A stretch of DNA of 64,000 bases from G965279335 sp965279285 (GTDB lineage Bacteria > Pseudomonadota > Gammaproteobacteria > DSM-16500): positions 930,001-994,000 of the forward strand of contig OZ257148.1 of NCBI GenBank assembly GCA_965279285.1, in the 5' to 3' direction. The notes under the pieces were generated by a model. The model was not told the origin of the DNA, did not search any database, and worked only from the letters and a program-made list of their open reading frames with translations. A program made the position numbers and the translations under genes. Positions 18,575-27,329 of the stretch are shown piece by piece (position 1 is the first letter of the stretch; each line of letters starts with the position of its first letter).

Positions 18575-18628
18575 ATGAATAGCGATGACGAGGAATTGCA
18601 AGCAGCGATTCGATTGTCGCTTGATTGA
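18575..18628 (+). other. Micro-ORF encoding a ubiquitin-interacting motif
   Basis: ATG at 18575 to TGA at 18628 encodes 17 residues, MNSDDEELQAAIRLSLD. It matches the UIM consensus (acidic cluster, then L-x-x-A-I-x-x-S-L) almost perfectly. A TTG four codons earlier could also start it. No good ribosome site is seen. TTTCATACC (18523) and GGTATGAAA (18632) flank it as an inverted repeat. It may be the last piece of a deleted effector gene rather than a gene. Confidence 0.35.
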
Positions 18629-18677
18629 TATCGGTATGAAATAATTATTAGCTTTGATTTTTAGAAGGGATTAGAAC

Positions 18678-21600
18678 ATGTTATCAGCAGTTTCTTCTAC
18701 AGCAGCAAAGAAAAAAATTGCTTCAGCCAAAATGGAAGTATCCATGAATCTAGCCGCTCGTCATTTTTCAGGCTTAGAAATAGGTCAAAAAGATCTGAGA
18801 GAGTTTGCTAATTGGTACAGCACCACAGCAATAGAGAATATTACGTTTGCATCTTATCCTGCTGCACAATCTCTTAAAGTGCTACGCTGTGTTTTTATAC
18901 CGGAGAGCAAACAGAGTAAAGATAGTTGTTCGTTTGAGAAACAATTCACTACATTGATGATGCTGAAAAATAGTTGCCAAGCTCCGATTGCGTGTTTCAT
19001 TGCTTTTGAGCCAACAGGAATGGATAACCATTTTATTTTTGGTGTTTTGGTTAATCGCCAATTGCTGATCGTTAATCCCTTGGGTAATCATTTTCAGGAA
19101 AAAAATTACGCTTCTCTTATCAAAGCTGCTAAGACCTGTCATTTTTCGATAGTGGTTTCCCGCACAGCTTTGCAACGTGATCCTGATGGTTTGGTTTCAT
19201 GTGGAGTGTTTTCTGCCGAGTTGATGCGGCACATAGCCACACTATCAGCAGATGTCATAACAAAAGCATTGACGGATACCAAAGCAGAAAGATGTGAGCT
19301 GAAATTAGAAAATAATCAGGTATTGCCGTATGTGGTAATAGATATTGCTAACACTCCTTTATTGCCAGCATCACTACATGATTTACATACTCTAAAACCG
19401 GGTGTGGATTATCAAAATAAAATAGTAGCTATTCGCCATAGCCATTTTGCTTTACTAGAGAAAGGTACCAATACGGCCCAGAGTGAACAAGTGTTGTTTA
19501 ATCGATTATTGATGGAGCCTAAATTCTTAGATCAACTTTCTACTGATTCTGTCCATGCTTCGTTGATAAGAAGATTTTCTGCTGTCGATGAAAAGCTGCC
19601 AACATCTTTTCCAGTCAATATGCCACTTTCAACAACTCATTCTGTTACTGCCGGTATACGATCTAAGCAGAATATACCTTTACGAGAGAAGCTTAAATTA
19701 GTAACTGGTATTCCAACCAATACAGTGCTTGATGTAATTGTTGATTATTGTGCAAGTCGCAGTGATTCTACACTAAAAGAGCACGCGCGATTTTTTGCTC
19801 CTCTAGCAGAGAGAAAACAAGATAAGCCGATTCATGTTCGAGAAATTGAAGCACTACAAGCAGAAAGCAAAAAAAATTACGAATTAGCACAACAACATTT
19901 TCAAACCCATTGGGGCTATGAATACTGTTTACGGGCAGCTTTTTACTCGCAAGCGGCGTTAGCCTTGGTTAAACATAATGTAGTAATTTACAATCCTCCT
20001 ATTCTCGAGCAATTAAAAGCTATTGAACAAGCTTTCCCGCGACTGGCATTTAATTCTTTGCCTTCAGTTTCTGCTGCGATATCAGTGCCAGATGAAAAAC
20101 AGAATATTGTTCAAGATTTATATCTAAATGGTTTGGGTAAGAATCCGTATAAAATACAATTATTAGCGATACGACAATTTGCTCGTGAACAACTGAAAGT
20201 TTATCAAACGCCCGCGGATGCTAAAACGCTGATGGCAGTTGTGCCACAACCACCAATCATGCAGAGTATCTATAAAGTAATCAGCCAAAAAATTAAAGAA
20301 TTATTCGTCGCAATAATCTCTGAAAGTGTTGTGCAGTATCAAAAATTAACCGGTAGTTCGCCACCATGTGATTATGCATTTATTGCGTTAGGTTCTTTAG
20401 CCCGGCAAGAGATTACACCATATTCAGATTTGGAGTTTGGTTTGTTGTTAGAAGATAAAGCTAATAAAAAAACAAATGATGATAATAAAATTTATTTCCG
20501 CAATCTCTGTCGATTGATCAATTTTAAATTATTGGCGTTAGGTGAAACACCTGCCAATATTTTAAATATTCCTATGCCTTTGGTTGGTGGCAATGCTGTT
20601 GCCAATCCTATTCTTAAAGGCATGTGTTTTGATGCGCGTGTGCACGGCGGCCATAAAAATCCGTTAGGTAAACGTAATGATATAAAACCAGAGGGAAAAG
20701 GGGAAGTAATTTTTGAGCTGCTTGGCACAATAGATGAGTTAGGTGATTACCAGGATCAATGCCACTATGACGAAGATGGTAAATTAAAAGCAGAACCTTT
20801 TTTAGCAAGTTCATTGTTCCAAGCAAATTTAATTGTCGGTGGTAAAGGAAGTGAATGTTCTCTATCAACAGCGTATGGTCAAGAGCTAGCTGATGAGCAT
20901 GCGGAAAAAGTAAAATGGCATCTCAGTAAACCCATTAAGCAATTATGGGAAAAGCCTGTTAAATTTACTCTGGGTCAAGCACGTACTTTAGAGTTACTGT
21001 TAAGGGACATTGAACGCTTCCGCCCTAAGATGGGTAAGGTGGAAGAAACTGGACGTAGTTATTCGGTTAAGCACGACCTCTACCGTTTATTCAATACTAT
21101 CTTTGATCACTTAGCCTTATTTTATAATTTACCCGAAGTAAATCTCTGGGATCAAATTCAAATGTTAGCCACAAAAAAAATATTCAGTCCAGCAGCAAGT
21201 AAAAATTTATTACAGGCGATCGCTCGGGCAAAAGAATGCCGATTAGCGGCATATTTAGGCTTAGATGAACAATTCGAAAACGCAGCATTAACTAACGACG
21301 ATAAAGTAGCCTTTAAAGGTCATATAAGCCATAAAATATTTCACTTGCCCATGGAAAGCGTTTTTCAAATTTACTATGTATTATTTCCTTTTTGGCAAGC
21401 GGTTAAGCGTTTTCGCGATACACGTGGTGATGCCAAAGTTTTTCAAGATCCAATCTATAAAGATTTTTACGATGATTCTCAGTTTATGCAAGGCCAAATC
21501 AAATTATTGCTGGAAGGCCAAGCTCAAGCATTAAAAGATTTTAAAGAAATCATCGCGCAAGAAGAAAAAAACCACGATCAAAAATTAGTATCAACAGTAA

Positions 21601-24600
21601 ATCAATCCATTGTACATGCACAGCTTTTACAAGTAGCAGGTAAAGCGGTTTGTGAAACCAAAGATTTGAGAAAGGTACCGGAAGGAATTGATTATTTAAA
21701 GAAAGCCATCGCTATCTATATGCGATATGACCAAAGCTATGCAGCAGAACTTCATGATTGTTACCTTGATTTGGCACTTTCATTACAGGCGCAAGGTAAG
21801 TTAGATGAAGCAAAAAAATGCGTGAAAGTGGCGCGTGATATAATTAATAAAAGCTACGGTAGTAAACATCTCTATGCAGCACGTTGTGATAAAGTGACAT
21901 GGTATTTAGACCAACCTGCTAATAGTTTATTTAGTAGACATAACCGTGAATTGAAAGAAAGCTGGCATTTGCCACCCAATAATGACCAGTATTTCGTTGG
22001 TCGAGAAAAAGAATTAACCCAACTTCGTGAACGTTTTAAATTAATGGAAGCCTCACAGCGCGTGGTGTTAAGTGCAGTATTGGGTTTGGGTGGTATTGGA
22101 AAAACGCAACTTGCACTTCAATATATTCACCATCCCGAACAATCCTACAGTCAGCGCTTTTGGTTTAGAGCGGAATCAGAGATCACTTTGCTAAGTGATT
22201 ATCTAGAATTGGTGCGTCAATTTAAAATTCCACTGGAAGAAAAAGCACCTAAAGCTGACGTAATTGAAGCTGTTAAACGTTTTTTAGAGCAGTATCCAAA
22301 CTGGCTAGCTGTTTATGATAATGCAGGTGATTATCAACAAATCAAAGAATTTTTACCTAGAGCTGGAGGCCATCTTATTATTACTACTCGTCGTCAAGAG
22401 TGGCATCATACAGGAATAAAAATTAGCATTGATATTTTTAGTCCGTCTGAAGCGGTTGCGTATTTAAAAAAAGTAATTCTACGTGAATATAATGATGAAA
22501 AATCTCATTCTGAATTAGATTCAATGAAGGCTCTTGCTAAAGAATTAGGTTATCTGCCTTTAGCTCTGGCGCAAGCCGGCGCCTATATTCAACAATGTGG
22601 TATTTCAGTAAAAGAATATTTAAATATTTATCGCCAGCATAGCATGCAATTACTTGCAGATGAAACTTTACCAGTTTATAGCGATGAACCGATTAGTGAA
22701 AATAGTGAAAAAGAAAAGAAAATTAAAAAAACTATTGCGACTACTTGGGTCATCAGTCTAAAAGCTATTTTTGAGGAGGAGAAAAAAGATGGGAATGAAT
22801 CATTGGTTTTACCCGTTCTTCATGCTATGTCTTATTTGCATGCGGATAATATTCCTCGAGCACTACTGGAACAATGGATCCAAGTTATAGAACAAGCTGA
22901 AGACAGTATTTCTTCACAATTAAAATTGAATAAAGTTATAAGGTTATTACATGCTTATTCAATTATACAAATTAATGTTGAAAAGACAGCAGTGAGTATG
23001 CATCGCTTGACTCAAATGGTTATTAGACATCCGTTTGTTAAAAAGATTTATCCTAAAAAAAATAAAGTTAGAGCTGATTTTAATAAAAATCGAAAAGAAA
23101 ATGTATTTGAAAAATTGTTACCGCAATATGTGGAGTATATTTTAAATAATTTAGCGGAAATAATTTGTTTAGAATTTGATGAAAAAATGGGAGATGAGGA
23201 AATTGGTATATATCAATATTCTTTGCTAGCACATTTAAAGAGTTTAGTTAACCATATAGATGGCTTGAAACTGTCAAAAATTCTCGATGAGTCATTGGCA
23301 AATATGCTTTCTAGTATAGGTAGAGTTCTCCATCGTTATTTAGGTGTGCCAATTGAAGCCAAAGCTTATTATGAACGTTCTTTGCAAATATTAGAAGGAA
23401 AATATGGAAAAAGCCATGTTAATCTTGTTGGTGTCCTCGTAAATTTTGGAGATGCCCAATATCAACTGGGTAATAATATTTCTCAAATAAGTATGCAAGA
23501 ACGTGCTTTAAAAATTGAAGAAGCTGAATATGGCATACAGGATATTCGACTGGTAAGTACGTTGCTTAATCTTGCTTCAGGTTATCAGATATGCGGAGAG
23601 CTTGAGGTTATGAAGGCTTTAGCTGAGCGCGCATTAATGATTCAAGAAACCCAATATGGCAAAGACAATTATCGTATAGCTCACACATTGAGCGTGATTG
23701 CAACAGCATATGGTGGAGTTGGAAATGCAAATAAAAAAAAGTGTTTGTTGGAACGTGCTTTGGAAATCTTAGAAATGCACCATGGTAAAGATCATTATGC
23801 AACAGCAACGATTTTACATAATTTGGCGAATGCTAATAGTGTTTTGGGAAATAGTAAGGCGAGCAACACCTTATACAAAAGAGCATTGCAGATTGAAGAA
23901 AATAAGTATGGTAAAGATCATTGGCAAGTGGCAATAACATTGGCTTCTTTTGGTGCTACATTCATACCTCACAATTTAGATAAAGCAGAAGAGATGTTAA
24001 AACGTGCTTTAACATTGTTAAAAACTCATTTTGGTAAATATAATGTGCATGTTTTTAACAATACTTTTAATCTTATTTCTGTGTATAAAGCAAGGGGAAA
24101 TTTGGCTGCAATGGAACGGTTATTGAGTGAATATGAAAATAAGTCTACATCTGATTTCTTTGATACGTCAGAAGGACTAAAAATGCAAGAAAAATTAAAT
24201 GATACTTATGACGAAGAAATAGCTAAATATATGCTTGCAGATTGTTGTGAACCGGAAATTGTTGCTCTCCTTTGGCAAAAGACAGAACAAGCAGAAAAGA
24301 TTGTGCGTGAGCGCTTCCAAGAAAAAAATATTGATTTTAATAACCCTCTTGTGCACTTTGAACTTACCACTTGTCATTGTCGTGATAATAATCCATTGGG
24401 AGCAATTGTTCATAAAGAGATAGCGTTACAGCTAATTAAAAAAATAAATCTAGCAGATATAAGATTAGAAGATTTATATCATGAGCTTGCTTGTTATTAC
24501 CATTGCTACGCTTGGGAACAAAACATTAAAAATAATTCTAAAATCGAACAAGACGCTATCAATAAAGCCAAAATATATTTTGAACAAGCATTGCAAATTT

Positions 24601-25310
24601 TTCCTTCTATTGAAACTCAGGTAGAATATGGGAATTTTTTGTTGCGCCAACAAAAAGTTTTAGAAGGCGTTCAGCAATTAGAAGATTCATTAAGAGAAGA
24701 TGCAAAAATAAAGATTTCTGAAGCACGAATTCAAAAGCAAGAACAAGAGTTAGTGTATAATCAAATGGAGCGAATCACATTGGATTCTACCCTTCAAGCG
24801 GAACTTAGTTTTTGGTTCAAAATATCGCTAAAAGCTACAACATTTGCTCGTTACTTATTAGTAACAGTATACGGCAAACAGGAAAAACACTTGGCTAATG
24901 CTAAAACTCATTTGTTGGTGTTACAGCATGAAGCTGATGAAATAAATGAAGCATTGGTTTTCTCATTGCTAGGTCATGCTTATCAGGCGGTAGGGGATTA
25001 TAAAACGGCGGCCACAAATTACCAACGTGCTTTGTCATTAAAGCCGCATTATACTATCGCGAAGCAACAATTACAAAAATGTCAAACTTTATTAATAGGT
25101 TTTGTGTTACAACCACAAATTGATCAAAAAACAATAGCACCTAATGACAGTAAGGTTCATTCAATCAGCTTGACGGCTGCGTCTGCTGGTTTTTTCCAAT
25201 CCGCATCTATCTATACAGATAGTAAAACACAAAACAACAATACTGCTTTTTTAAAACAAATGAAAAATCCAATGCAAAATCAAACTACAAAAAACATACC
25301 TATCGATTAA
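18678..25310 (+). CDS. Giant protease-like / nucleotidyltransferase / NB-ARC / TPR protein, 2210 aa
   Basis: Domains in order: residues 1-200 resemble a CE-clan cysteine protease, with His118 (DNHFIFGVLV), Asn133, Gln166 and Cys175 (LQRDPDGLVSCGVF) in the order and spacing of Ulp1/YopJ-type enzymes. Residues about 560-800 contain a DUF294/GlnD-like nucleotidyltransferase signature (GSLARQEITPYSDLEFG; GS at 572-573, Asp584, Glu586). Residues about 1110-1420 form an NB-ARC STAND ATPase (GLGGIGKTQLA, Lys1142; LAVYDNAG; HLIITTRR; GYLPLALAQAGAY). Residues about 1540-1800 are kinesin-light-chain-type TPRs (ALQIEENKYGKDH repeats), and one more TPR lies near 2090-2130. No signal peptide is seen. The AAGGGAT site supports the start. 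A role as a host-directed effector or a defence-type STAND protein is equally open. Confidence 0.85.
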   Translation: MLSAVSSTAAKKKIASAKMEVSMNLAARHFSGLEIGQKDLREFANWYSTTAIENITFASYPAAQSLKVLRCVFIPESKQSKDSCSFEKQFTTLMMLKNSCQAPIACFIAFEPTGMDNHFIFGVLVNRQLLIVNPLGNHFQEKNYASLIKAAKTCHFSIVVSRTALQRDPDGLVSCGVFSAELMRHIATLSADVITKALTDTKAERCELKLENNQVLPYVVIDIANTPLLPASLHDLHTLKPGVDYQNKIVAIRHSHFALLEKGTNTAQSEQVLFNRLLMEPKFLDQLSTDSVHASLIRRFSAVDEKLPTSFPVNMPLSTTHSVTAGIRSKQNIPLREKLKLVTGIPTNTVLDVIVDYCASRSDSTLKEHARFFAPLAERKQDKPIHVREIEALQAESKKNYELAQQHFQTHWGYEYCLRAAFYSQAALALVKHNVVIYNPPILEQLKAIEQAFPRLAFNSLPSVSAAISVPDEKQNIVQDLYLNGLGKNPYKIQLLAIRQFAREQLKVYQTPADAKTLMAVVPQPPIMQSIYKVISQKIKELFVAIISESVVQYQKLTGSSPPCDYAFIALGSLARQEITPYSDLEFGLLLEDKANKKTNDDNKIYFRNLCRLINFKLLALGETPANILNIPMPLVGGNAVANPILKGMCFDARVHGGHKNPLGKRNDIKPEGKGEVIFELLGTIDELGDYQDQCHYDEDGKLKAEPFLASSLFQANLIVGGKGSECSLSTAYGQELADEHAEKVKWHLSKPIKQLWEKPVKFTLGQARTLELLLRDIERFRPKMGKVEETGRSYSVKHDLYRLFNTIFDHLALFYNLPEVNLWDQIQMLATKKIFSPAASKNLLQAIARAKECRLAAYLGLDEQFENAALTNDDKVAFKGHISHKIFHLPMESVFQIYYVLFPFWQAVKRFRDTRGDAKVFQDPIYKDFYDDSQFMQGQIKLLLEGQAQALKDFKEIIAQEEKNHDQKLVSTVNQSIVHAQLLQVAGKAVCETKDLRKVPEGIDYLKKAIAIYMRYDQSYAAELHDCYLDLALSLQAQGKLDEAKKCVKVARDIINKSYGSKHLYAARCDKVTWYLDQPANSLFSRHNRELKESWHLPPNNDQYFVGREKELTQLRERFKLMEASQRVVLSAVLGLGGIGKTQLALQYIHHPEQSYSQRFWFRAESEITLLSDYLELVRQFKIPLEEKAPKADVIEAVKRFLEQYPNWLAVYDNAGDYQQIKEFLPRAGGHLIITTRRQEWHHTGIKISIDIFSPSEAVAYLKKVILREYNDEKSHSELDSMKALAKELGYLPLALAQAGAYIQQCGISVKEYLNIYRQHSMQLLADETLPVYSDEPISENSEKEKKIKKTIATTWVISLKAIFEEEKKDGNESLVLPVLHAMSYLHADNIPRALLEQWIQVIEQAEDSISSQLKLNKVIRLLHAYSIIQINVEKTAVSMHRLTQMVIRHPFVKKIYPKKNKVRADFNKNRKENVFEKLLPQYVEYILNNLAEIICLEFDEKMGDEEIGIYQYSLLAHLKSLVNHIDGLKLSKILDESLANMLSSIGRVLHRYLGVPIEAKAYYERSLQILEGKYGKSHVNLVGVLVNFGDAQYQLGNNISQISMQERALKIEEAEYGIQDIRLVSTLLNLASGYQICGELEVMKALAERALMIQETQYGKDNYRIAHTLSVIATAYGGVGNANKKKCLLERALEILEMHHGKDHYATATILHNLANANSVLGNSKASNTLYKRALQIEENKYGKDHWQVAITLASFGATFIPHNLDKAEEMLKRALTLLKTHFGKYNVHVFNNTFNLISVYKARGNLAAMERLLSEYENKSTSDFFDTSEGLKMQEKLNDTYDEEIAKYMLADCCEPEIVALLWQKTEQAEKIVRERFQEKNIDFNNPLVHFELTTCHCRDNNPLGAIVHKEIALQLIKKINLADIRLEDLYHELACYYHCYAWEQNIKNNSKIEQDAINKAKIYFEQALQIFPSIETQVEYGNFLLRQQKVLEGVQQLEDSLREDAKIKISEARIQKQEQELVYNQMERITLDSTLQAELSFWFKISLKATTFARYLLVTVYGKQEKHLANAKTHLLVLQHEADEINEALVFSLLGHAYQAVGDYKTAATNYQRALSLKPHYTIAKQQLQKCQTLLIGFVLQPQIDQKTIAPNDSKVHSISLTAASAGFFQSASIYTDSKTQNNNTAFLKQMKNPMQNQTTKNIPID

Positions 25311-25314
25311 GTTT

Positions 25315-25689
25315 TCAAAGTTGATGCTGGCGGTTCTGCTGCTGTACTGGAGGCGCCACTTGCACAGGGCGTTGTATTGCTGGCTGCGCTTGATTAATAT
25401 TGTGTGCATTTCTATTGCCTGAGAAGAAGCTATACAACTTGTAACCAAGCAATCCGACAGATCCACCAATGACTGCTCCAGCTAAAAGAATGGGAAAAAG
25501 CGATTGTGTTGCTGGCGACAGTGATCCTGTTTCTGCTTGTTGTGCAGTCATAAAGGATCTCAAGGCTCCTGTATATGCCGAATAAGCGGTAGCAGCGGCA
25601 ACTCCTAGTATTGCTCCATCTAGCATGACCCTATCGTCTATAGCATCGTTATTCTCATTGATATTATTTGGTAGGTTATTGGCTTGCAT
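25315..25689 (-). CDS. Small glycine-rich membrane protein, 124 aa
   Basis: There is no family match by eye. Two hydrophobic glycine/alanine-rich segments occur: DGAILGVAAATAYSAYTGAL (residues about 24-43) and FPILLAGAVIGGSVGLLGYK (about 65-84). They are followed by an Asn/Gln/Pro-rich tail (AQPAIQRPVQVAPP) that is probably disordered. The gene is convergent with the 2210-residue gene and ends 4 bp from its stop codon. A ribosome site AGGAG precedes the ATG. It could be an inner-membrane or translocated membrane-inserting protein. Confidence 0.6.
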   Translation of the reverse strand: MQANNLPNNINENNDAIDDRVMLDGAILGVAAATAYSAYTGALRSFMTAQQAETGSLSPATQSLFPILLAGAVIGGSVGLLGYKLYSFFSGNRNAHNINQAQPAIQRPVQVAPPVQQQNRQHQL

Positions 25690-25920
25690 ATGCTTCTCCT
25701 ATAAAAGTTTTAAACTATAATGAGTTGGTTATCACAAAAAAATAGCAATACATCATTCCCACCTATTAGCATAGTAGTGTGTAACAAATCTATAAATTTA
25801 TCAGCAGAGTGTTTTTTTATAGTCTGATTTAGTTTCCATCTGAAGAGATTCTAATTATTGCTTTTCAAGAGTCTACGGTGTCATAATTTGTTTTCATTTT
25901 TTATGATGGGTTGGCTAACT

Positions 25921-27120
25921 ATGTCTATTGATCTTAATTTAGAAATTCAATTGCCTGAGAATATTTGTCCTGAGCAACCATATCGTCGTATTGATAGCCC
26001 AAGGAATATTTTGTTGACAGGATGCACTGGTTACCTTGGTGCTTTTTTAATTGGTGATTTACTGAAATTAACCAATGCTAATGTTTATTGTCTGGTAAGA
26101 GCAGCCGATGATGCGAGTGCCAAGGAGCGATTAATAGAAAATTTTAATCGTTATGGTCTGCAATATGATCAGTATCTTGCCCGTATTGTTGTTGTTGCTG
26201 GAGATCTTGAGAAACCTCAGCTTGGTCTGGTAAAGCCAGTTTATGATTGGTTAGCTACTAATATTGATACGATCTACCATGCTGCTGCCTCGGTTAGTTT
26301 CATGCCTGGATATGAAAAATTAAAAAATATTAATGTGGGTGGTTTAATACAGATATTGCAATTAGCATGCAGCATACAAACGAAAGCTGTGCATTATGTG
26401 TCGACTTATGCAGTATTTAATTCAGACCACTATAAATCGCATGAACGTGTTTTTGAGCGAGAGCTTGAAGGTTCCGGTGAGGGTTTGCCGCGTGGTTATG
26501 ATAAAACTAAATGGGTTGCAGAAAAAATATGTGGTATCGCTAAACAACGTGGTATTCCAGTTACGATGTATCGAGCTGGTTTTATTTCAGGTGATACGGA
26601 AACAGGCGTGCAAAATGTGATGGACCCACTTGCTCAGATGCTAGCAGTAAGTTTATGTACTGGTTACGGGGCTAATACAACTGCATTAATGCACCTAACG
26701 CCTGTGGACTATTGCAGTCTTGCGCTGGCAAAATTATCTTTGCATGCTTCGACAGAGAATAAGATATTTCATTTAGTTCAAGACAATCCCTTGAATGTCC
26801 AAGAGGTGTTGGACTGGTTAGAGCAAGATGGTTATCAAATACAACGTGTAGATTTTAACAAGTGGTATGAAGAACTAAAAAAGATTTGCACCAAGTTTCC
26901 TGTCTTTCTTCCTGTCTTTGGTTTGTTAACGCTGTCACAAAACAGGGGCTTTGAAGCAAATGATAATTTAGCAACACTGCAATTTGACTCCAGTAATGTG
27001 AATCAGATTCTGGAACCAGTGTATCGTTGTCCGCCAATCCACCATTCGATATTGAAGAGGTATTTTCGTTACATTACTTCTCCAGATCGAGGCTATATCG
27101 TCATCCCCAAAAGAGCTTAA
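25921..27120 (+). CDS. Thioester reductase (NAD-binding_4, Lys2-type)
   Basis: The enzyme should reduce a carrier-bound acyl thioester to an aldehyde or alcohol using NAD(P)H. The Rossmann motif NILLTGCTGYLGAFLIGDLL lies near residue 30. The typical VYCLVRA, HAAASVSF, VHYVSTYAVF and Y-D-K-T-K-WVAEK (active-site Tyr and Lys) motifs follow. The open frame reaches a TTG at 25858; I prefer the ATG at 25921 (MSIDLNLEIQLPEN), giving 399 residues, although ATGs at 25903/25906 are possible. It is a free-standing version of the domain usually fused to NRPS/PKS proteins and leads the cluster, which suggests it releases the product. Confidence 0.85.
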   Translation: MSIDLNLEIQLPENICPEQPYRRIDSPRNILLTGCTGYLGAFLIGDLLKLTNANVYCLVRAADDASAKERLIENFNRYGLQYDQYLARIVVVAGDLEKPQLGLVKPVYDWLATNIDTIYHAAASVSFMPGYEKLKNINVGGLIQILQLACSIQTKAVHYVSTYAVFNSDHYKSHERVFERELEGSGEGLPRGYDKTKWVAEKICGIAKQRGIPVTMYRAGFISGDTETGVQNVMDPLAQMLAVSLCTGYGANTTALMHLTPVDYCSLALAKLSLHASTENKIFHLVQDNPLNVQEVLDWLEQDGYQIQRVDFNKWYEELKKICTKFPVFLPVFGLLTLSQNRGFEANDNLATLQFDSSNVNQILEPVYRCPPIHHSILKRYFRYITSPDRGYIVIPKRA

Positions 27121-27261
27121 TTAGCTGGGATTATTTGTAGCGCTTTTTAATTTAATGAGTACGATTTTATGGAAAATGAATATTTTAAATTAAAAGTTAA
27201 ATTTATTGTTAGCAATTAGGGCATAATCGATCTAATTTTGGCTAGTTAGCGACAAGCTAGC

Positions 27262-27290
27262 TTGCAAAATATTTTTATGCTTAGTATGGT
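27262..27290 (+). promoter_or_regulatory. Promoter of the PKS operon
   Basis: TTGCAA (27262-27267), 17-bp spacer, TATGGT (27285-27290), 40 bp before the first PKS gene. This suggests that the genes from 27330 onward have their own transcript, separate from the reductase gene. Confidence 0.5.
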
Positions 27291-27329
27291 ATCACTCTTA
27301 AATTTTAATGGAATAAGAATTTACAAATT

